From Novosphingobium subterraneum (GTDB lineage Bacteria; Pseudomonadota; Alphaproteobacteria; Sphingomonadales; Sphingomonadaceae), in assembly GCF_000807925.1 (NCBI RefSeq), contig NZ_JRVC01000010.1, forward strand, positions 1 to 64,000: a stretch of DNA of 64,000 bases. Reading direction: 5' to 3'. The position numbers and the translations under genes were made by a program. The first letter of the stretch is position 1, and the number at the start of each line of letters is the position of its first letter. The notes beneath the pieces are model-generated. The model did not search any database. It was not told the origin of the DNA and worked only from the letters and a program-made list of their open reading frames with translations. Below, piece after piece: positions 16,148 to 25,411 of this stretch.

Positions 16148-16876
16148 TCAGCCCAGGTGGGCGAAATCGAACTGGCTGGTGGGGATGATATCGTTGCGGG
16201 TGAAGTCGATGAAGGCGTGGCAGCTGGCCATCATCGCGTCGAGATTGGCCTTGAACTTTTCCGGGTTGCCCACGGCATCGAAGAAGACTTCGGGCTGTTC
16301 GAGCGCTTCCAGGGGAAAACATTCCTCGACGAATGCGCTGTAGGCCGGCGCGCCTTCGGTGAGGGGGCGGACGATCAGGTTCTGGACGTATTCGAAATTC
16401 GATTGCGCCTCGATCGCCACCCGCGTGTGGTGCGAATGCCAGTGGGCGACGGCCTCTTCGCGGGTGATGTCCGGGCGGAAGGTGATGAAGCTGGCCTGGC
16501 TCCAGCCCCAGGTGCGGTGTTTCCCCGGGGAAACATTTGCAGAACACGGATGCGCGGTGTTGGGGATGATCTCGGATTCGCAGACCAGCCATGCGGCGAA
16601 CCAGGCCGAATGCGCGGCCAGCGCGGCATCTACCTCAGTCCGGAAGCGGGCGTTTGCCGAGGGCATCCAGAACTGCACGACGGCGGCCTGCTGCGGCGCC
16701 TGCCACTGCTGGACCAGCGCCTCGCCGGGGGCGACCGTGGCATCGCGCAGGTTGAGCCGAACCCGGCTCGCTCCCGCAGCGACGAGCGCCTGGGGCAGGG
16801 TGCCGAGCAGTGCGGCGCCGAAATCCTCCCGCGATTGGTGCGGCGGGGCCCAGAGGGCAGCGATGACCTTTTCCAT
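16148..16876 (-). CDS. EthD-like dimeric alpha+beta barrel protein
   Basis: The 242-residue product appears to be two fused ferredoxin-like halves; the second has the EthD-type features TFRPDITREEAVAHWHSHHTRVA. EthD-like proteins occur beside P450 and steroid/ether degradation genes, with unclear roles. The start at 16876 has GAGGAGG upstream. Unusually, an 18-bp palindrome that also occurs in an intergenic region (55346) lies inside the coding sequence and encodes the segment around SANVSPGKH, which looks like an insertion between the halves. Confidence 0.65.
   Translation of the reverse strand: MEKVIAALWAPPHQSREDFGAALLGTLPQALVAAGASRVRLNLRDATVAPGEALVQQWQAPQQAAVVQFWMPSANARFRTEVDAALAAHSAWFAAWLVCESEIIPNTAHPCSANVSPGKHRTWGWSQASFITFRPDITREEAVAHWHSHHTRVAIEAQSNFEYVQNLIVRPLTEGAPAYSAFVEECFPLEALEQPEVFFDAVGNPEKFKANLDAMMASCHAFIDFTRNDIIPTSQFDFAHLG
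16518..16546. repeat. Palindromic repeat TGTTTCCCCGGGGAAACA, copy 1 (inside a CDS)
   Basis: The perfect 18-bp palindrome (16518-16535) is followed by ATTTGCAGAACA. The copy at 55346 has the same palindrome and a closely similar flank (ATTTAGCGAACA), so the repeated unit is about 29 bases. Here it is in frame within the EthD-like gene. Confidence 0.8.
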
Positions 16877-16889
16877 GGGCTGCGCCTCC

Positions 16890-17651
16890 TCAGTCGAAGT
16901 TGGCCTGTCCACCGTCGAGCGGGATGGTCGCCCCGGTCAGGTAGGCAAGGTCCTGCCCCGCAAGCGCCACCAGCGCGCGGCCGATATCGCCTTCCAGGCT
17001 GCCGACCCGGCCCAGCGGGATCGTGCGGAAGAAGGCCTGCGCCTCTTCGGGATTGTTCTCGATCCACCACTTGAGCCCGGGCGATTCCGCGTGCGGCGCG
17101 ATGGTCAGCACGCGGATGCCTTCGCCGCCCCATTCGGCGGCAGCGGCGCGGGTGAGCGAACGGATCGCCTGCTTGACCGCGGCGTAGCAGCCGTAACCGG
17201 TCATGTCCCAGCGGATGCCCGCCGACGAGCAGAAGTTGAAGATCGTGCCGCCGCCGCGCGCGGCGAGGTGCGGGCGGGCCAGCTTCATCAGGCGGTGCGT
17301 GGCCAGCGGCCCGCTTTCGAATCCCGCGAGGAAGGCTTCGTCCGTCACGTCCTCGAGCTTGCCGAGCGGCACTTCCTGGGCATTGTTGACGAGAATGTCG
17401 AGCCCGCCGAAGGTGGCGACGGTGCGCTCGACCGTCGCGGCAAGGTCGGCGGCGGACTTCACGTCGCAAGCGACGGCAAGCGCCTGGCCGCCCCGTTCCT
17501 CGACCATCCGCGCCGTTGCCTCGACCTTGGCGAGCGTCCGCCCGGTGACGACGACAGATGCGCCAGCGCCTGCCATTGCCAGCGCCACGCCCTGTCCGAT
17601 GCCCTGCCCGGCTCCGGTTATCAGGACGACTTTGCGGTCAAGATCGGTCAT
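16890..17651 (-). CDS. Short-chain dehydrogenase/reductase (SDR)
   Basis: A 253-residue classical SDR with TGAGQGIGQG loop, NNAQ strand, Ser in FCSSAG and YAAVK catalytic pair, ending in IPLDGGQ. The start at 17651 has GGAGAG upstream. It is the first gene of the operon running to 15249 and is divergent from the Rieske gene, sharing the 17652-17975 region with its 30-bp motif. Confidence 0.85.
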   Translation of the reverse strand: MTDLDRKVVLITGAGQGIGQGVALAMAGAGASVVVTGRTLAKVEATARMVEERGGQALAVACDVKSAADLAATVERTVATFGGLDILVNNAQEVPLGKLEDVTDEAFLAGFESGPLATHRLMKLARPHLAARGGGTIFNFCSSAGIRWDMTGYGCYAAVKQAIRSLTRAAAAEWGGEGIRVLTIAPHAESPGLKWWIENNPEEAQAFFRTIPLGRVGSLEGDIGRALVALAGQDLAYLTGATIPLDGGQANFD

Positions 17652-17778
17652 GCTTCTCTCCAGTGGCGTGAAGCGTCTTGCGGCCTCTCGCTGATCGGGT
17701 TGTTGCCACGGCCTCATGCAAACTGCAAACCAAAATCTGAACGCAGGTTACAGAGAAAACGTGGAGTATTGCTGTCTT

Positions 17779-17808
17779 TGCGTAAGATGCGGCATTTATG
17801 GCAACGCA
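17779..17808. promoter_or_regulatory. TGCGTA-N18-AACGCA site
   Basis: Eleven of twelve half-site bases match the consensus TGCGTA-N18-TACGCA. It lies in the 324-base divergent region between the SDR operon (start 17651) and the Rieske gene (start 17976). Nothing else was recognised in that gap. Confidence 0.6.
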
Positions 17809-17975
17809 AAGTGTGGTCCGCTTGGGCTTGCCCAATGCTCTTGGGCGTGCCATGCTGAGGGCGTGGGAGAAGATCGCGATCGGTCCGCAAATCGTTCGCG
17901 ATTCGGTTTTCGGGATCACGAATGCGCTGTCGTCACCAAGGCAGAACGGCGCGGTGATCAAAAGGAGTGATGCAG

Positions 17976-19055
17976 ATGGCAACCTCGAAAGAGTATGGCC
18001 TGGGTGAGTTCGATTTTCCGCGCGGCTGGTTCATGATCGGAACTGCAGCCGATGCCACGCGCACTCCCGCGCCGATCCGCTACTTCGGCAAGGATCTGGT
18101 GATCTACCGGGGCGAGAGCGGCAAGCCTTACGTGGTCGATGCCTATTGCCCGCACATGGGCGCGCACCTGGCGAAGAACAGCACGTCCTACATCGTGCGC
18201 GATGGCGAGCATGTCGAGGGCGAGTCGATCCGCTGCCCGTTCCACGGCTGGCGCTTCGGCACCGATGGCGCGTGCAACCACATTCCCTATTCCGACTTCA
18301 TCCCCAAGGCAGCGAAGCTCGGCACTTATCCGGTGCTCGAACGCGCCGGGATCATCTGGATGTGGCATGATCCGGAAGGGTTGGAGCCCGACGTCGAGCT
18401 GGCCAATTTCGGCGGCCATTATGGCGAGCCGGGCTGGGTCGAATGGAAGATCGACTACATGGGCGATCTTAACAGCCACGGCATCGAGATCGTCGACAAC
18501 ATGGCCGACTTCGGCCACTTCGTGCCGATCCACGGGGCGACCGACTGGCAGTACTTTGCCAACGAGTTCATGGGGCCGCACCTGCACCAGTACTATAGCG
18601 CCGGGCACCGCACGCTGACCGCCAACCCCGAAGACGCGCTGGTCCTGGATACCTGGTACGAGGGGCCCGGCTTCCTGCAATCGGAAATGGCCGGCACGTT
18701 CGACAGCTTCATCATGATCGCCAACACGCCGATCGAGGACGGGGTGACGCGGTCATGGCACGCGCTGATGGTCAAGGTTCACGACGGCAGCCGCGAGACG
18801 ACCGCCGAGGACCGCCAGACCGCGCTGATGTATCAGGAAGCGAGCCGCCTTGCCTTTGCGCAGGACGTGGAAATCTGGGCGAACAAGCGCGCCTGCATCA
18901 ACCCGCTGGCGATCCCCAAGGATGGGCCATACGCCAAGGTGCGCCTGTGGTACCGCCAGTTCTACAACCCGCGTGACAAGGCGCCCGAGATACAGGGCCG
19001 GGTCAATGGTCTGCACGTCACGCTCGACAAGCGGCCGGGGCAGAAGGTGGCCTGA
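17976..19055 (+). CDS. Rieske oxygenase, KshA-like (3-ketosteroid 9alpha-hydroxylase type)
   Basis: The 359-residue protein carries Rieske ligands Cys58, His60, Cys87 and His90 and the mononuclear iron motif NMADFGHFVPIHG (His181, His186), with a probable third ligand Asp297. Domain order and length match KshA-type oxygenases of steroid degradation. The loop between the two Rieske halves is about 10 residues longer than in KshA. ATG at 17976 is chosen because AAGGAG lies 8-9 bases upstream; GTG at 17967 and ATG at 17970 are also in frame. A reductase partner is not encoded nearby. Confidence 0.82.
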   Translation: MATSKEYGLGEFDFPRGWFMIGTAADATRTPAPIRYFGKDLVIYRGESGKPYVVDAYCPHMGAHLAKNSTSYIVRDGEHVEGESIRCPFHGWRFGTDGACNHIPYSDFIPKAAKLGTYPVLERAGIIWMWHDPEGLEPDVELANFGGHYGEPGWVEWKIDYMGDLNSHGIEIVDNMADFGHFVPIHGATDWQYFANEFMGPHLHQYYSAGHRTLTANPEDALVLDTWYEGPGFLQSEMAGTFDSFIMIANTPIEDGVTRSWHALMVKVHDGSRETTAEDRQTALMYQEASRLAFAQDVEIWANKRACINPLAIPKDGPYAKVRLWYRQFYNPRDKAPEIQGRVNGLHVTLDKRPGQKVA

Positions 19056-19093
19056 GGACATAAGGCTCCCACGCAGGGGCCAAGGGAGAGATC

Positions 19094-19873
19094 ATGGGAA
19101 AGCTTGCAGGCAAGGTGGCGATCGTCACCGGTGGCGCGCGGGGCATGGGCGCGGCGACGAGCCGGCTGTTCGTGGCCGAGGGCGCGAAAGTGGCGATTGC
19201 CGATGTGCTGGACGAGGCCGGTGAAGCACTGGCCGCAGAGCTTGGCGATGCGGCGCGGTTCTTCCATCTCGACGTGACCGACGAGGCCAATTGGGCTGCC
19301 GTTGTCGGCGAAGTTGAAGCAACGCTGGGACCGGTCGACGCGCTGGTCAACAATGCCGGCATCCTGCTGTTCAAGAGCCTGTTCGAGACGACCAAGGCCG
19401 ATTACGAAAAGGTATTGGGCGTCAATCTCGTCGGCGAGTTCCTCGGCATCAAGGCGGTGGCGCCGGGCATGATCGCGCGAGGGCGCGGGTCGATCGTCAA
19501 TGTCTCTTCCGTGGACGGGATGAAGGGCGCGAACAGCCTGGTTGCCTACGCCTCGTCCAAGTGGGGCGTGCGCGGGCTGACCAAGGTGGCGGCGATGGAG
19601 CTGGGCCACAAGGGCGTTCGGGTGAACTCCGTCCACCCCGGCGGGGTGGACACGGTGATGTCCAACCATTCCGGCGCGCCGCGCGAGGAAGTGGACAAGG
19701 GCTATGGCAACGTGCCGTTGCAGCGCATCGGCGGGCCGGAAGAGGTGGCCGCAGCCAGCGCCTTCCTTGCCAGCGACGAGGCGTCCTACATCCATGGCGC
19801 AGAGATCGTGGTCGACGGCGGAATGACCACCGGCAGCTACTACATGGGCTTCCCCGGATCGCCGGGAATGTAA
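19094..19873 (+). CDS. Short-chain dehydrogenase/reductase (hydroxysteroid dehydrogenase-like)
   Basis: A 259-residue classical SDR with TGGARGMG loop, NNAGI strand, Ser in NVSSVDG and YASSK catalytic pair, resembling 3alpha,20beta-hydroxysteroid dehydrogenases. It follows the Rieske gene by 38 bases in the same direction with GGGAGA before the ATG, so the two are likely cotranscribed. It probably oxidises or reduces a hydroxyl or ketone on the ring system attacked by the oxygenase. Confidence 0.85.
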   Translation: MGKLAGKVAIVTGGARGMGAATSRLFVAEGAKVAIADVLDEAGEALAAELGDAARFFHLDVTDEANWAAVVGEVEATLGPVDALVNNAGILLFKSLFETTKADYEKVLGVNLVGEFLGIKAVAPGMIARGRGSIVNVSSVDGMKGANSLVAYASSKWGVRGLTKVAAMELGHKGVRVNSVHPGGVDTVMSNHSGAPREEVDKGYGNVPLQRIGGPEEVAAASAFLASDEASYIHGAEIVVDGGMTTGSYYMGFPGSPGM

Positions 19874-19895
19874 TTCCGGGCATCTCCTGCTTGAA

Positions 19896-19917
19896 GGGCT
19901 GCCCTTGCAGGCAGCCC
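19896..19917. terminator. Bidirectional hairpin between convergent genes
   Basis: GGGCTGCC and GGCAGCCC form a perfect 8-bp stem around a 6-base loop, between the stop codons of the SDR and the GMC gene. No T run, so the terminator call is by position. Confidence 0.55.
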
Positions 19918-19926
19918 CCGAGCGGT

Positions 19927-21612
19927 TCAGATCTTGCCTTCCTTCAACATCAGCACCGCATTGTGCGCGGCGCGGGCCGACATCGCCATGTAGGTGAGCG
20001 ACGGGTTCTGGCAGCCCGAAGAGGTCATCACCGCGCCATCGGTGCAGAACAGGTTCGGCGCCTCGTGCGCCTGGTTCAGCCCGTTGAACACCGAGGTCAT
20101 CGGATCGCGGCCCATGCGGGCGCTGCCCATCTCGTGGATGCCCAGACCCGGCGGTCCCGGTTCGGTCCGCTGGTAGACGACAGTGCCGCCGGCGGCTTCG
20201 ATCATGGTCCGGGCATCGGCCTGGATCTGCCTCGCCATCTTCTTCTCGTTTTCGCGCAGCTGAACGTCGATGTGGAGCAGCGGAATGCCCCACTTGTCCT
20301 TGCGCGTCTGGTGCAGCGTCATCCGGTTATCGGGATGGGGCAGCATTTCGCCAAAGCCCGAGATATAGGCGACCCACGGCCCGAACTTGCGGTTCCGCTC
20401 CTTGATCTCCTGGCCGATTCCTGCGGAAGCATCGGGCTTTCCGCCCTGCCGGGTCACTGCGCCCTGATAGCCGTAGCCGCGCACGAAGCCGTCGGCGTCC
20501 TCGGTCACGTTGCGATAGCGCGGGATGTAGATCCCGGTGGGACGGCGGCCGTGATAATAGCTGTCGGCTGGATAATGCGGCATCACGCCGGCTGTCGCCA
20601 GCGCATACATGTGGTCCATGATGTTGCGGCCGACCTGATCGGACTTGTTGCACAGGCCGCGCGGATTTGCCTCGTTCGCCGAGTTCAGCAGGATCTGCGC
20701 CGATCCGATGGTCGATGCGTTGAGGAAGAAGACCTTTGCCTCATAGGTCCGCCCCTCCATGGTCTTGGCATCGATCACCCGCACGGCCGTGATCCTGCCA
20801 CTGGCCGGGTCCTGCACCAGGCTGTGCACGATCGCATCGGTGACGATGGTCAGGTTGCCGGTGCGCTCTGCCGCGGGGAAGGATGAGGACAGGCTGGTGT
20901 GGTTCGCCCCGAAGCTGCAGCCGCGTTCGCAGATCGAACGGTTCTGGCAGCTGGTGCGCCCCAGTTCCTCGTGGTGTGGCTGTGCGACCGAGAGGTTGGC
21001 ATTGCGCCCGATGATCACCTTGCGGCCCGAGAACTTCTCCTCGACCGATGCCTTGAACAGCTTCTCGGCATCGTTCATTTCCCATGGAGGCAGGAATTCG
21101 CCATCTGGCAGTTGCGGCAGGCCTTCCTTTGACCCTGCCACGCCGATGAACTTCTCGACATGGCTGTACCATGGCGCGAGGTCGTCATAGCGGATTGGCC
21201 AGTCGACGCCGTGACCGTCCTTGGCGTTGGCCTCGAAATCCATGGGCGAAAGACGATAGGCCTGGCGGCCCCACATGATCGAGCGCCCGCCGAGGTGATA
21301 GCCGCGAATCCAGCTGAACGGGCGGTCTTCTGGCGTGGTGTAGGGATGTTCGCTGTCCTTGACCCAGAACTGCTTGGTCGCGGCATTCACGGCATAGCAC
21401 TGGCGCTGCACCGGATAGTCGCGCGCCAGTTCCTCTTCGGGAATCTCGTTGTTGTTGGGCAGCTCCCACGGCATCTGGGTGTCGTTGTAGTCGCTGACGT
21501 GTTCGACCTTGCGGCCGCGCTCTATCACCAGGACCTTCAGGCCGCGTTCGGTCAATTCCTTGGCGGAAATGCCCCCGCTGATACCCGAGCCGATAACGAT
21601 GGCGTCAAACAT
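19927..21612 (-). CDS. Glucoside 3-dehydrogenase-like GMC flavoprotein, large subunit
   Basis: The 561-residue protein has the FAD motif GSGISGG (residues 8-14), HLGGRSIMWG (106-115) as in pyranose-oxidase-like GMC enzymes, and a C-terminal NPSLTYMAMS segment. Cys222, Cys228 and Cys232 follow the CX5CX3C pattern that holds a 3Fe-4S cluster in FAD-dependent glucose and glucoside-3-dehydrogenases. The small subunit gene lies directly upstream. Such enzymes oxidise C3 of glucosides to 3-keto sugars in the periplasm. No cytochrome c subunit gene is nearby, so the electron acceptor is unknown. Confidence 0.82.
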   Translation of the reverse strand: MFDAIVIGSGISGGISAKELTERGLKVLVIERGRKVEHVSDYNDTQMPWELPNNNEIPEEELARDYPVQRQCYAVNAATKQFWVKDSEHPYTTPEDRPFSWIRGYHLGGRSIMWGRQAYRLSPMDFEANAKDGHGVDWPIRYDDLAPWYSHVEKFIGVAGSKEGLPQLPDGEFLPPWEMNDAEKLFKASVEEKFSGRKVIIGRNANLSVAQPHHEELGRTSCQNRSICERGCSFGANHTSLSSSFPAAERTGNLTIVTDAIVHSLVQDPASGRITAVRVIDAKTMEGRTYEAKVFFLNASTIGSAQILLNSANEANPRGLCNKSDQVGRNIMDHMYALATAGVMPHYPADSYYHGRRPTGIYIPRYRNVTEDADGFVRGYGYQGAVTRQGGKPDASAGIGQEIKERNRKFGPWVAYISGFGEMLPHPDNRMTLHQTRKDKWGIPLLHIDVQLRENEKKMARQIQADARTMIEAAGGTVVYQRTEPGPPGLGIHEMGSARMGRDPMTSVFNGLNQAHEAPNLFCTDGAVMTSSGCQNPSLTYMAMSARAAHNAVLMLKEGKI

Positions 21613-21626
21613 GAATCTATCTCCGC

Positions 21627-22241
21627 TCAGAACGGACCGAGGCCGAGGAAAGGCCGGGATTTCGGGGTAAGCTTGACCGAGGCCTGGTAGGGGCCGGGCA
21701 CGTGATCATAGACCAGCTCGTGCTCGCTGCCGGTCGGGCTGTAGTAGTAGAGGCCGATGACCAGCTCCTTCAGCCGCTTGTAACCGGCATCGGTCGGTAC
21801 GGTCCCCGTCTGCAGGAACCCCGCCTTGTTGGCATCGAGCGGGGCTGTCGGCTTGAGCGCGGCGGCATCGTGGGCGCGCAGCACCGTTTCGCGCTCCTTT
21901 GCGGAAAGCGCGGCAAAGCTGCGCCCCTTGGCAGCTTTGGCCGAGGCATCGATCCGGTCAAGCGCCGCGAGGATCTCGGCCCGGGTGGCCGATGCGGCCC
22001 AGTTCTTGAGCATCGCGTCAAGCCGGGCGGGGACTTGCGCCGCAAGCGCGCCCGGCGTGTCGGTGACGGGCAGCATCGTGTCGGCCACGCTTGAAAGCAG
22101 CGCAAAGCGAGGGGCGGGGAGGAAGGGCGTGGTCTTGCCGGCCGGTGCCGCAAGTGCCTCGATTGGAAGTGCTGCCGCGCCAAGCAGGGCAGCAAAGCCG
22201 GCCAAGATGCCACGGCGATCGGTTTCGGGAAGATCAATCAT
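21627..22241 (-). CDS. Glucoside 3-dehydrogenase small subunit (gluconate 2-dehydrogenase subunit 3 family)
   Basis: The 204-residue protein has a twin-arginine type start (ETDRRGILAG followed by a hydrophobic stretch ending ALAA) and the C-terminal GLYYYSPTGSEHELVYDHVPG typical of the family. In characterised enzymes this small subunit carries the folded flavoprotein across the membrane and is needed for its maturation. It lies 14 bases before the large-subunit gene; start at 22241 with GGAGA upstream. Confidence 0.8.
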   Translation of the reverse strand: MIDLPETDRRGILAGFAALLGAAALPIEALAAPAGKTTPFLPAPRFALLSSVADTMLPVTDTPGALAAQVPARLDAMLKNWAASATRAEILAALDRIDASAKAAKGRSFAALSAKERETVLRAHDAAALKPTAPLDANKAGFLQTGTVPTDAGYKRLKELVIGLYYYSPTGSEHELVYDHVPGPYQASVKLTPKSRPFLGLGPF

Positions 22242-22301
22242 CGGCAGTCTCCGTGTTCTGGCTTGCGTCTTGGCGCAGGGCAAAAATGGCAGGTGTGGAC
22301 A

Positions 22302-23159
22302 TCATGCCTGGCCCCAGCATGCGCGGATAAAGCGGTGCCCCTCGGTGTAGACCTCTTCCGGGCTGCTGAAGAAATCGCGCCATACGCGGGTTGCGGCGGC
22401 GAGCTCGGGCAGGCCCTTGCCGAAGGCCTCGATGGTCAGCCAGCCATCGTACCCCGTCTGCTTGAGTGCGGCGATGGCCTCGGCAATCCTGGCATGCCCG
22501 CGCCCCGGAGTGCCGCGATCGTTCTCGCTGATGTGGACATGGGCCACGTGGCCGCGCGCCAGTGCCTTGCGCAGCGCCGCCACCGGGTCCTTCTCCTCGA
22601 TATGGGCATGGAACGTATCGTAAAGGATGCCGAACCCGGGTGCATCGAGACGGTCCAGATAGGCGCTCGCCTGTTCGCAGGTGTTGAGCAGGTAGCACTC
22701 GAAGCGGTTGAGGGGTTCCAGCGCCAAAGGCAGGTTTGCCGCGCGGGCGCGTTCGGCAACTGTCCGGTGCACCTCGGCGCAACGCTCAAGCTCGGCCTCG
22801 GTCGGCCCGGCCCCGCTGAACAGCCCGAGCGGCTGGAACAACGGTCCGGCCAAAACCTGCGCGCCGAGCGCCGCTGCGCAATCGATCACGCGCTCAAGAT
22901 GCTGGACCGCACGGGCGCGGACTGCGGGATCGGGTGAAATCGGATTGTGCGCTTCGTCCGGAAGAATGGCCGTTGCCGTGCGTTCGAGCCCGATGCCGTC
23001 AAGGATGTCGGCCAGCCCGGCAAAGTGCGCGCTGCTCGAAACGTCGAACAGCGGGACTTCCACGCCGTCGAACCCGGTGTCCTTCAGCGCTGCGAGCAGC
23101 GGCGCATCAGCGGGCGTGACATGCCCCGTCCACAGCATCAGGTTGATGCCGACCTTCAC
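22302..23159 (-). CDS. Ketose 3-epimerase-like TIM barrel
   Basis: The 285-residue protein closely follows the D-psicose/D-tagatose 3-epimerase pattern: Glu148 (ALEPLNRFE), Asp181 (YDTFHAH), His207 (AHVHISENDRGTPG) and Glu244 (LTIEAFG), nearly the same residue numbers as the Agrobacterium psicose 3-epimerase ligands. In a 3-keto-glucoside cluster a C3 or ketose isomerisation of the released sugar is plausible. It lies 60 bases before the small-subunit gene and directly after the transporter gene. Confidence 0.8.
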   Translation of the reverse strand: MKVGINLMLWTGHVTPADAPLLAALKDTGFDGVEVPLFDVSSSAHFAGLADILDGIGLERTATAILPDEAHNPISPDPAVRARAVQHLERVIDCAAALGAQVLAGPLFQPLGLFSGAGPTEAELERCAEVHRTVAERARAANLPLALEPLNRFECYLLNTCEQASAYLDRLDAPGFGILYDTFHAHIEEKDPVAALRKALARGHVAHVHISENDRGTPGRGHARIAEAIAALKQTGYDGWLTIEAFGKGLPELAAATRVWRDFFSSPEEVYTEGHRFIRACWGQA

Positions 23160-23162
23160 AGA

Positions 23163-24455
23163 TCAGGCCTTTCCGCTTTTCCGTTCGACGAGGCGCACGG
23201 CGAGGAAGATGAAGAAGAGCACCACCGGAATGATGGCAATGGTCTGGAAGCTCTTCTCTGCAGCGTAGGCAAGAACCTGCTGCAAGGCATCGCTGCCGGG
23301 CTGCAATGCGGCGAAGGCTTCTTCGCCCCCGGCCTTCTCCAGCTTGGCCCTGTCATAGATCGCGCCGAGTTCGGGGAGCACGAAGTAGATCGCCAGCGCG
23401 CCGGCAAAACCGACCAGGCCAATGCCCCATGGGCCAGAGCGCGGGTATCGCCGCGAAACTGCCGCCAGCATGGTCGGCCACATGAAGCACACGCCGAACG
23501 CCCAGACCGTTGCCGCCAGTACCGCGGTAACGGGTGAGTTCGCCACCGACAGCAGGTACAGGCCCACGGCCGCGGGCACCGTGCACATCAGCAGAAGGCC
23601 CATGTCGGAAAAACGATGTTCCAGCGCGCCGGCGAAATGGCGCATGACGAACATGATCGCAGAGACATAGACCAGCACGAGGATGCCCGGCATGCCGACG
23701 GTATTGGTCAGCGTCACATCGACCCATGCGCCCGGCGCCAGTTCGCTCGACGCGGTCAGGAACATGATGGCGAAGAATACCCAGAAGCTCGGCCGCTTGA
23801 ACGGCTCGGTCATCATCTCGCCGAAGGAGACGCCTGCCACGGCGCTTTCGGTCTGCGGGAACTGGTGGCGGGCTGCCCAGATTGCCAGAGCCACGCCGGG
23901 AATGAGGCACAGGCCCACCAGCGCCTGCCACGGCAGGTCGAGCGACTTGAAGAACAGGACCGAAAGCAGACCGCCGAGGATCAGGCCTGCCGGCCACCAG
24001 GCGTGCAGCTCGTTGAGCTTGCCTGTCTTCTCGTCGGGAAAGAGCGTGGCCACCACGGGATTGATCGAGGCCTCGGTCGCTCCCCAGCCGCAGCCCCACA
24101 GAACCATGGCCAGGTTGAGCACGAGCATGATCGAGGCGGGTGGAGCGTTCCCCGCCAGCAGCACAAGGAGCGGGCCGAGGATGAAGCAGGCCGAGGCGAA
24201 CAGGATCACCTTCTTTGCGCCCAACTTGTCGAGCAGCGGCGAGATGACCAGCAAGCTGATGGCAAAGCCGAGGAAAGAGTTGCCGAGCACGACGCCGATA
24301 AGCTCGCCCGAATGCTGCGGGTCGATCGGATCGAGCAGGGCTGTCTTCATTGCCCCGGCGGCGCCTGCGCGCACGGCGTTCGCCAGTGCCGCACAGAACA
24401 GGGCAAGGACGCAGATCCAGAAGATCGATTTCCTGTTCTGGGATGTGGTTGCCAT
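23163..24455 (-). CDS. MFS transporter (sugar/ketosugar permease-like)
   Basis: The 430-residue protein has about 12 hydrophobic helices spread along its length and a cytoplasmic loop in the middle, as in the major facilitator superfamily. The start at 24455 has only a GGGG-type ribosome site. It overlaps none of its neighbours but sits 3 bases before the epimerase gene, so it probably imports the sugar or 3-keto sugar made by the periplasmic dehydrogenase. Substrate by context only. Confidence 0.8.
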   Translation of the reverse strand: MATTSQNRKSIFWICVLALFCAALANAVRAGAAGAMKTALLDPIDPQHSGELIGVVLGNSFLGFAISLLVISPLLDKLGAKKVILFASACFILGPLLVLLAGNAPPASIMLVLNLAMVLWGCGWGATEASINPVVATLFPDEKTGKLNELHAWWPAGLILGGLLSVLFFKSLDLPWQALVGLCLIPGVALAIWAARHQFPQTESAVAGVSFGEMMTEPFKRPSFWVFFAIMFLTASSELAPGAWVDVTLTNTVGMPGILVLVYVSAIMFVMRHFAGALEHRFSDMGLLLMCTVPAAVGLYLLSVANSPVTAVLAATVWAFGVCFMWPTMLAAVSRRYPRSGPWGIGLVGFAGALAIYFVLPELGAIYDRAKLEKAGGEEAFAALQPGSDALQQVLAYAAEKSFQTIAIIPVVLFFIFLAVRLVERKSGKA

Positions 24456-24487
24456 GAAAGAATTCCCCGCCCGTTCCTGTGGTTGCT

Positions 24488-25411
24488 CTATTTCGGTTGC
24501 TTGCCTTGCGCGGGCCCGGCGGCGCTGGCGGCATCGCTGCCGCAGTCGCTGCCGGCGCGCTTCATCGCCCACTGTACCGCACCCGTAAGGAACTGGCGGT
24601 ACTGGGGATCGTCGTAAGTCTGTGCAGTGTGGCCTGCCGCAGCGTAGAACACGCGCCCTTGGCCAATGCATCGCCACCACGCCACGGGATGGTCCTTGCC
24701 CATGGCAAGTTCGGTGCCCATGAACGAACCCGGCTTGTAGCTGCCCTCGTCGATCGTGGCGAGAACGGTCAGCCCGGGGATGCCGCGCGGCGACTTGTCG
24801 AAGGAATACCATTCGTCGACATGATCGAACCTGTCAGGCAATGACGCGGTCGAAGGGTGCGCATGGGTTTCGACGTTGACGGCAGCGCTCTGGAACTGCG
24901 GGTCCATCGGATGGCCGATGAAGTTCGTGCCGATCACCGAGGTGACATACCAGTCCCACGCCTTGTGCGAATTGTCGCCCGCGCCGTGGATCCCGACGTA
25001 GCCACCGCCATTTTCGAGATAGGCCTTGAACGCAGCGCGCTGTTCGGGCGTGAAGACGTCGCCGGTGACGTTGGAGAACACCACGGCATCGAAGCGGGAC
25101 AGGATCTCGGGGCTGAAGGCCGCTCCGTTCTCCGTCTGGTAGAGGCCCCAGCCATTCTGCCGGGCCAGCGCGTCGAACATTTTCGCAGCAGCGGGAATCG
25201 CCTCTTCATGGCGAAAGGCATTGGTCTTCGAGAAGACCAGCACGGCGGGGCGCGGAATGTTGGCGGGAATTTGCGGCGGGACCGTCTCATAGACTTTGAC
25301 ACCGCCCAGAAACACGCGCTGGATCAGGTCCCAGTTGCGCCACGCCAGGATCGCCATGACTACCGCGGCCGCAAGCAACAGCAGGCCGAGCACCTTCAGC
25401 ACTTTGCGCAA
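24488..25411 (-). CDS. ThuA-like domain protein, membrane-anchored
   Basis: The protein carries the ThuA-type segments FRHEEAIP, GGGYVGIHGAGD, WYSFD and GRVFYAAAGH after an N-terminal hydrophobic helix (VLGLLLLAAAVVMAILAW), which anchors or exports it. The best start is TTG at 25411 with GGGGAGAG five bases upstream; the frame is open to another TTG at 25450. ThuA proteins belong to trehalose and 3-keto-sugar utilisation loci; their reaction is poorly defined. It is the first gene of the operon running to 19927. Confidence 0.78.
   Translation of the reverse strand: MRKVLKVLGLLLLAAAVVMAILAWRNWDLIQRVFLGGVKVYETVPPQIPANIPRPAVLVFSKTNAFRHEEAIPAAAKMFDALARQNGWGLYQTENGAAFSPEILSRFDAVVFSNVTGDVFTPEQRAAFKAYLENGGGYVGIHGAGDNSHKAWDWYVTSVIGTNFIGHPMDPQFQSAAVNVETHAHPSTASLPDRFDHVDEWYSFDKSPRGIPGLTVLATIDEGSYKPGSFMGTELAMGKDHPVAWWRCIGQGRVFYAAAGHTAQTYDDPQYRQFLTGAVQWAMKRAGSDCGSDAASAAGPAQGKQPK

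Noticed and set aside
16518..16535. The 18-bp palindrome as a parS (ParB) site
   Set aside because: It differs from the usual TGTTTCACGTGAAACA core, and one copy is inside a catabolic gene far from any partition gene. Reported as an unexplained repeat instead.
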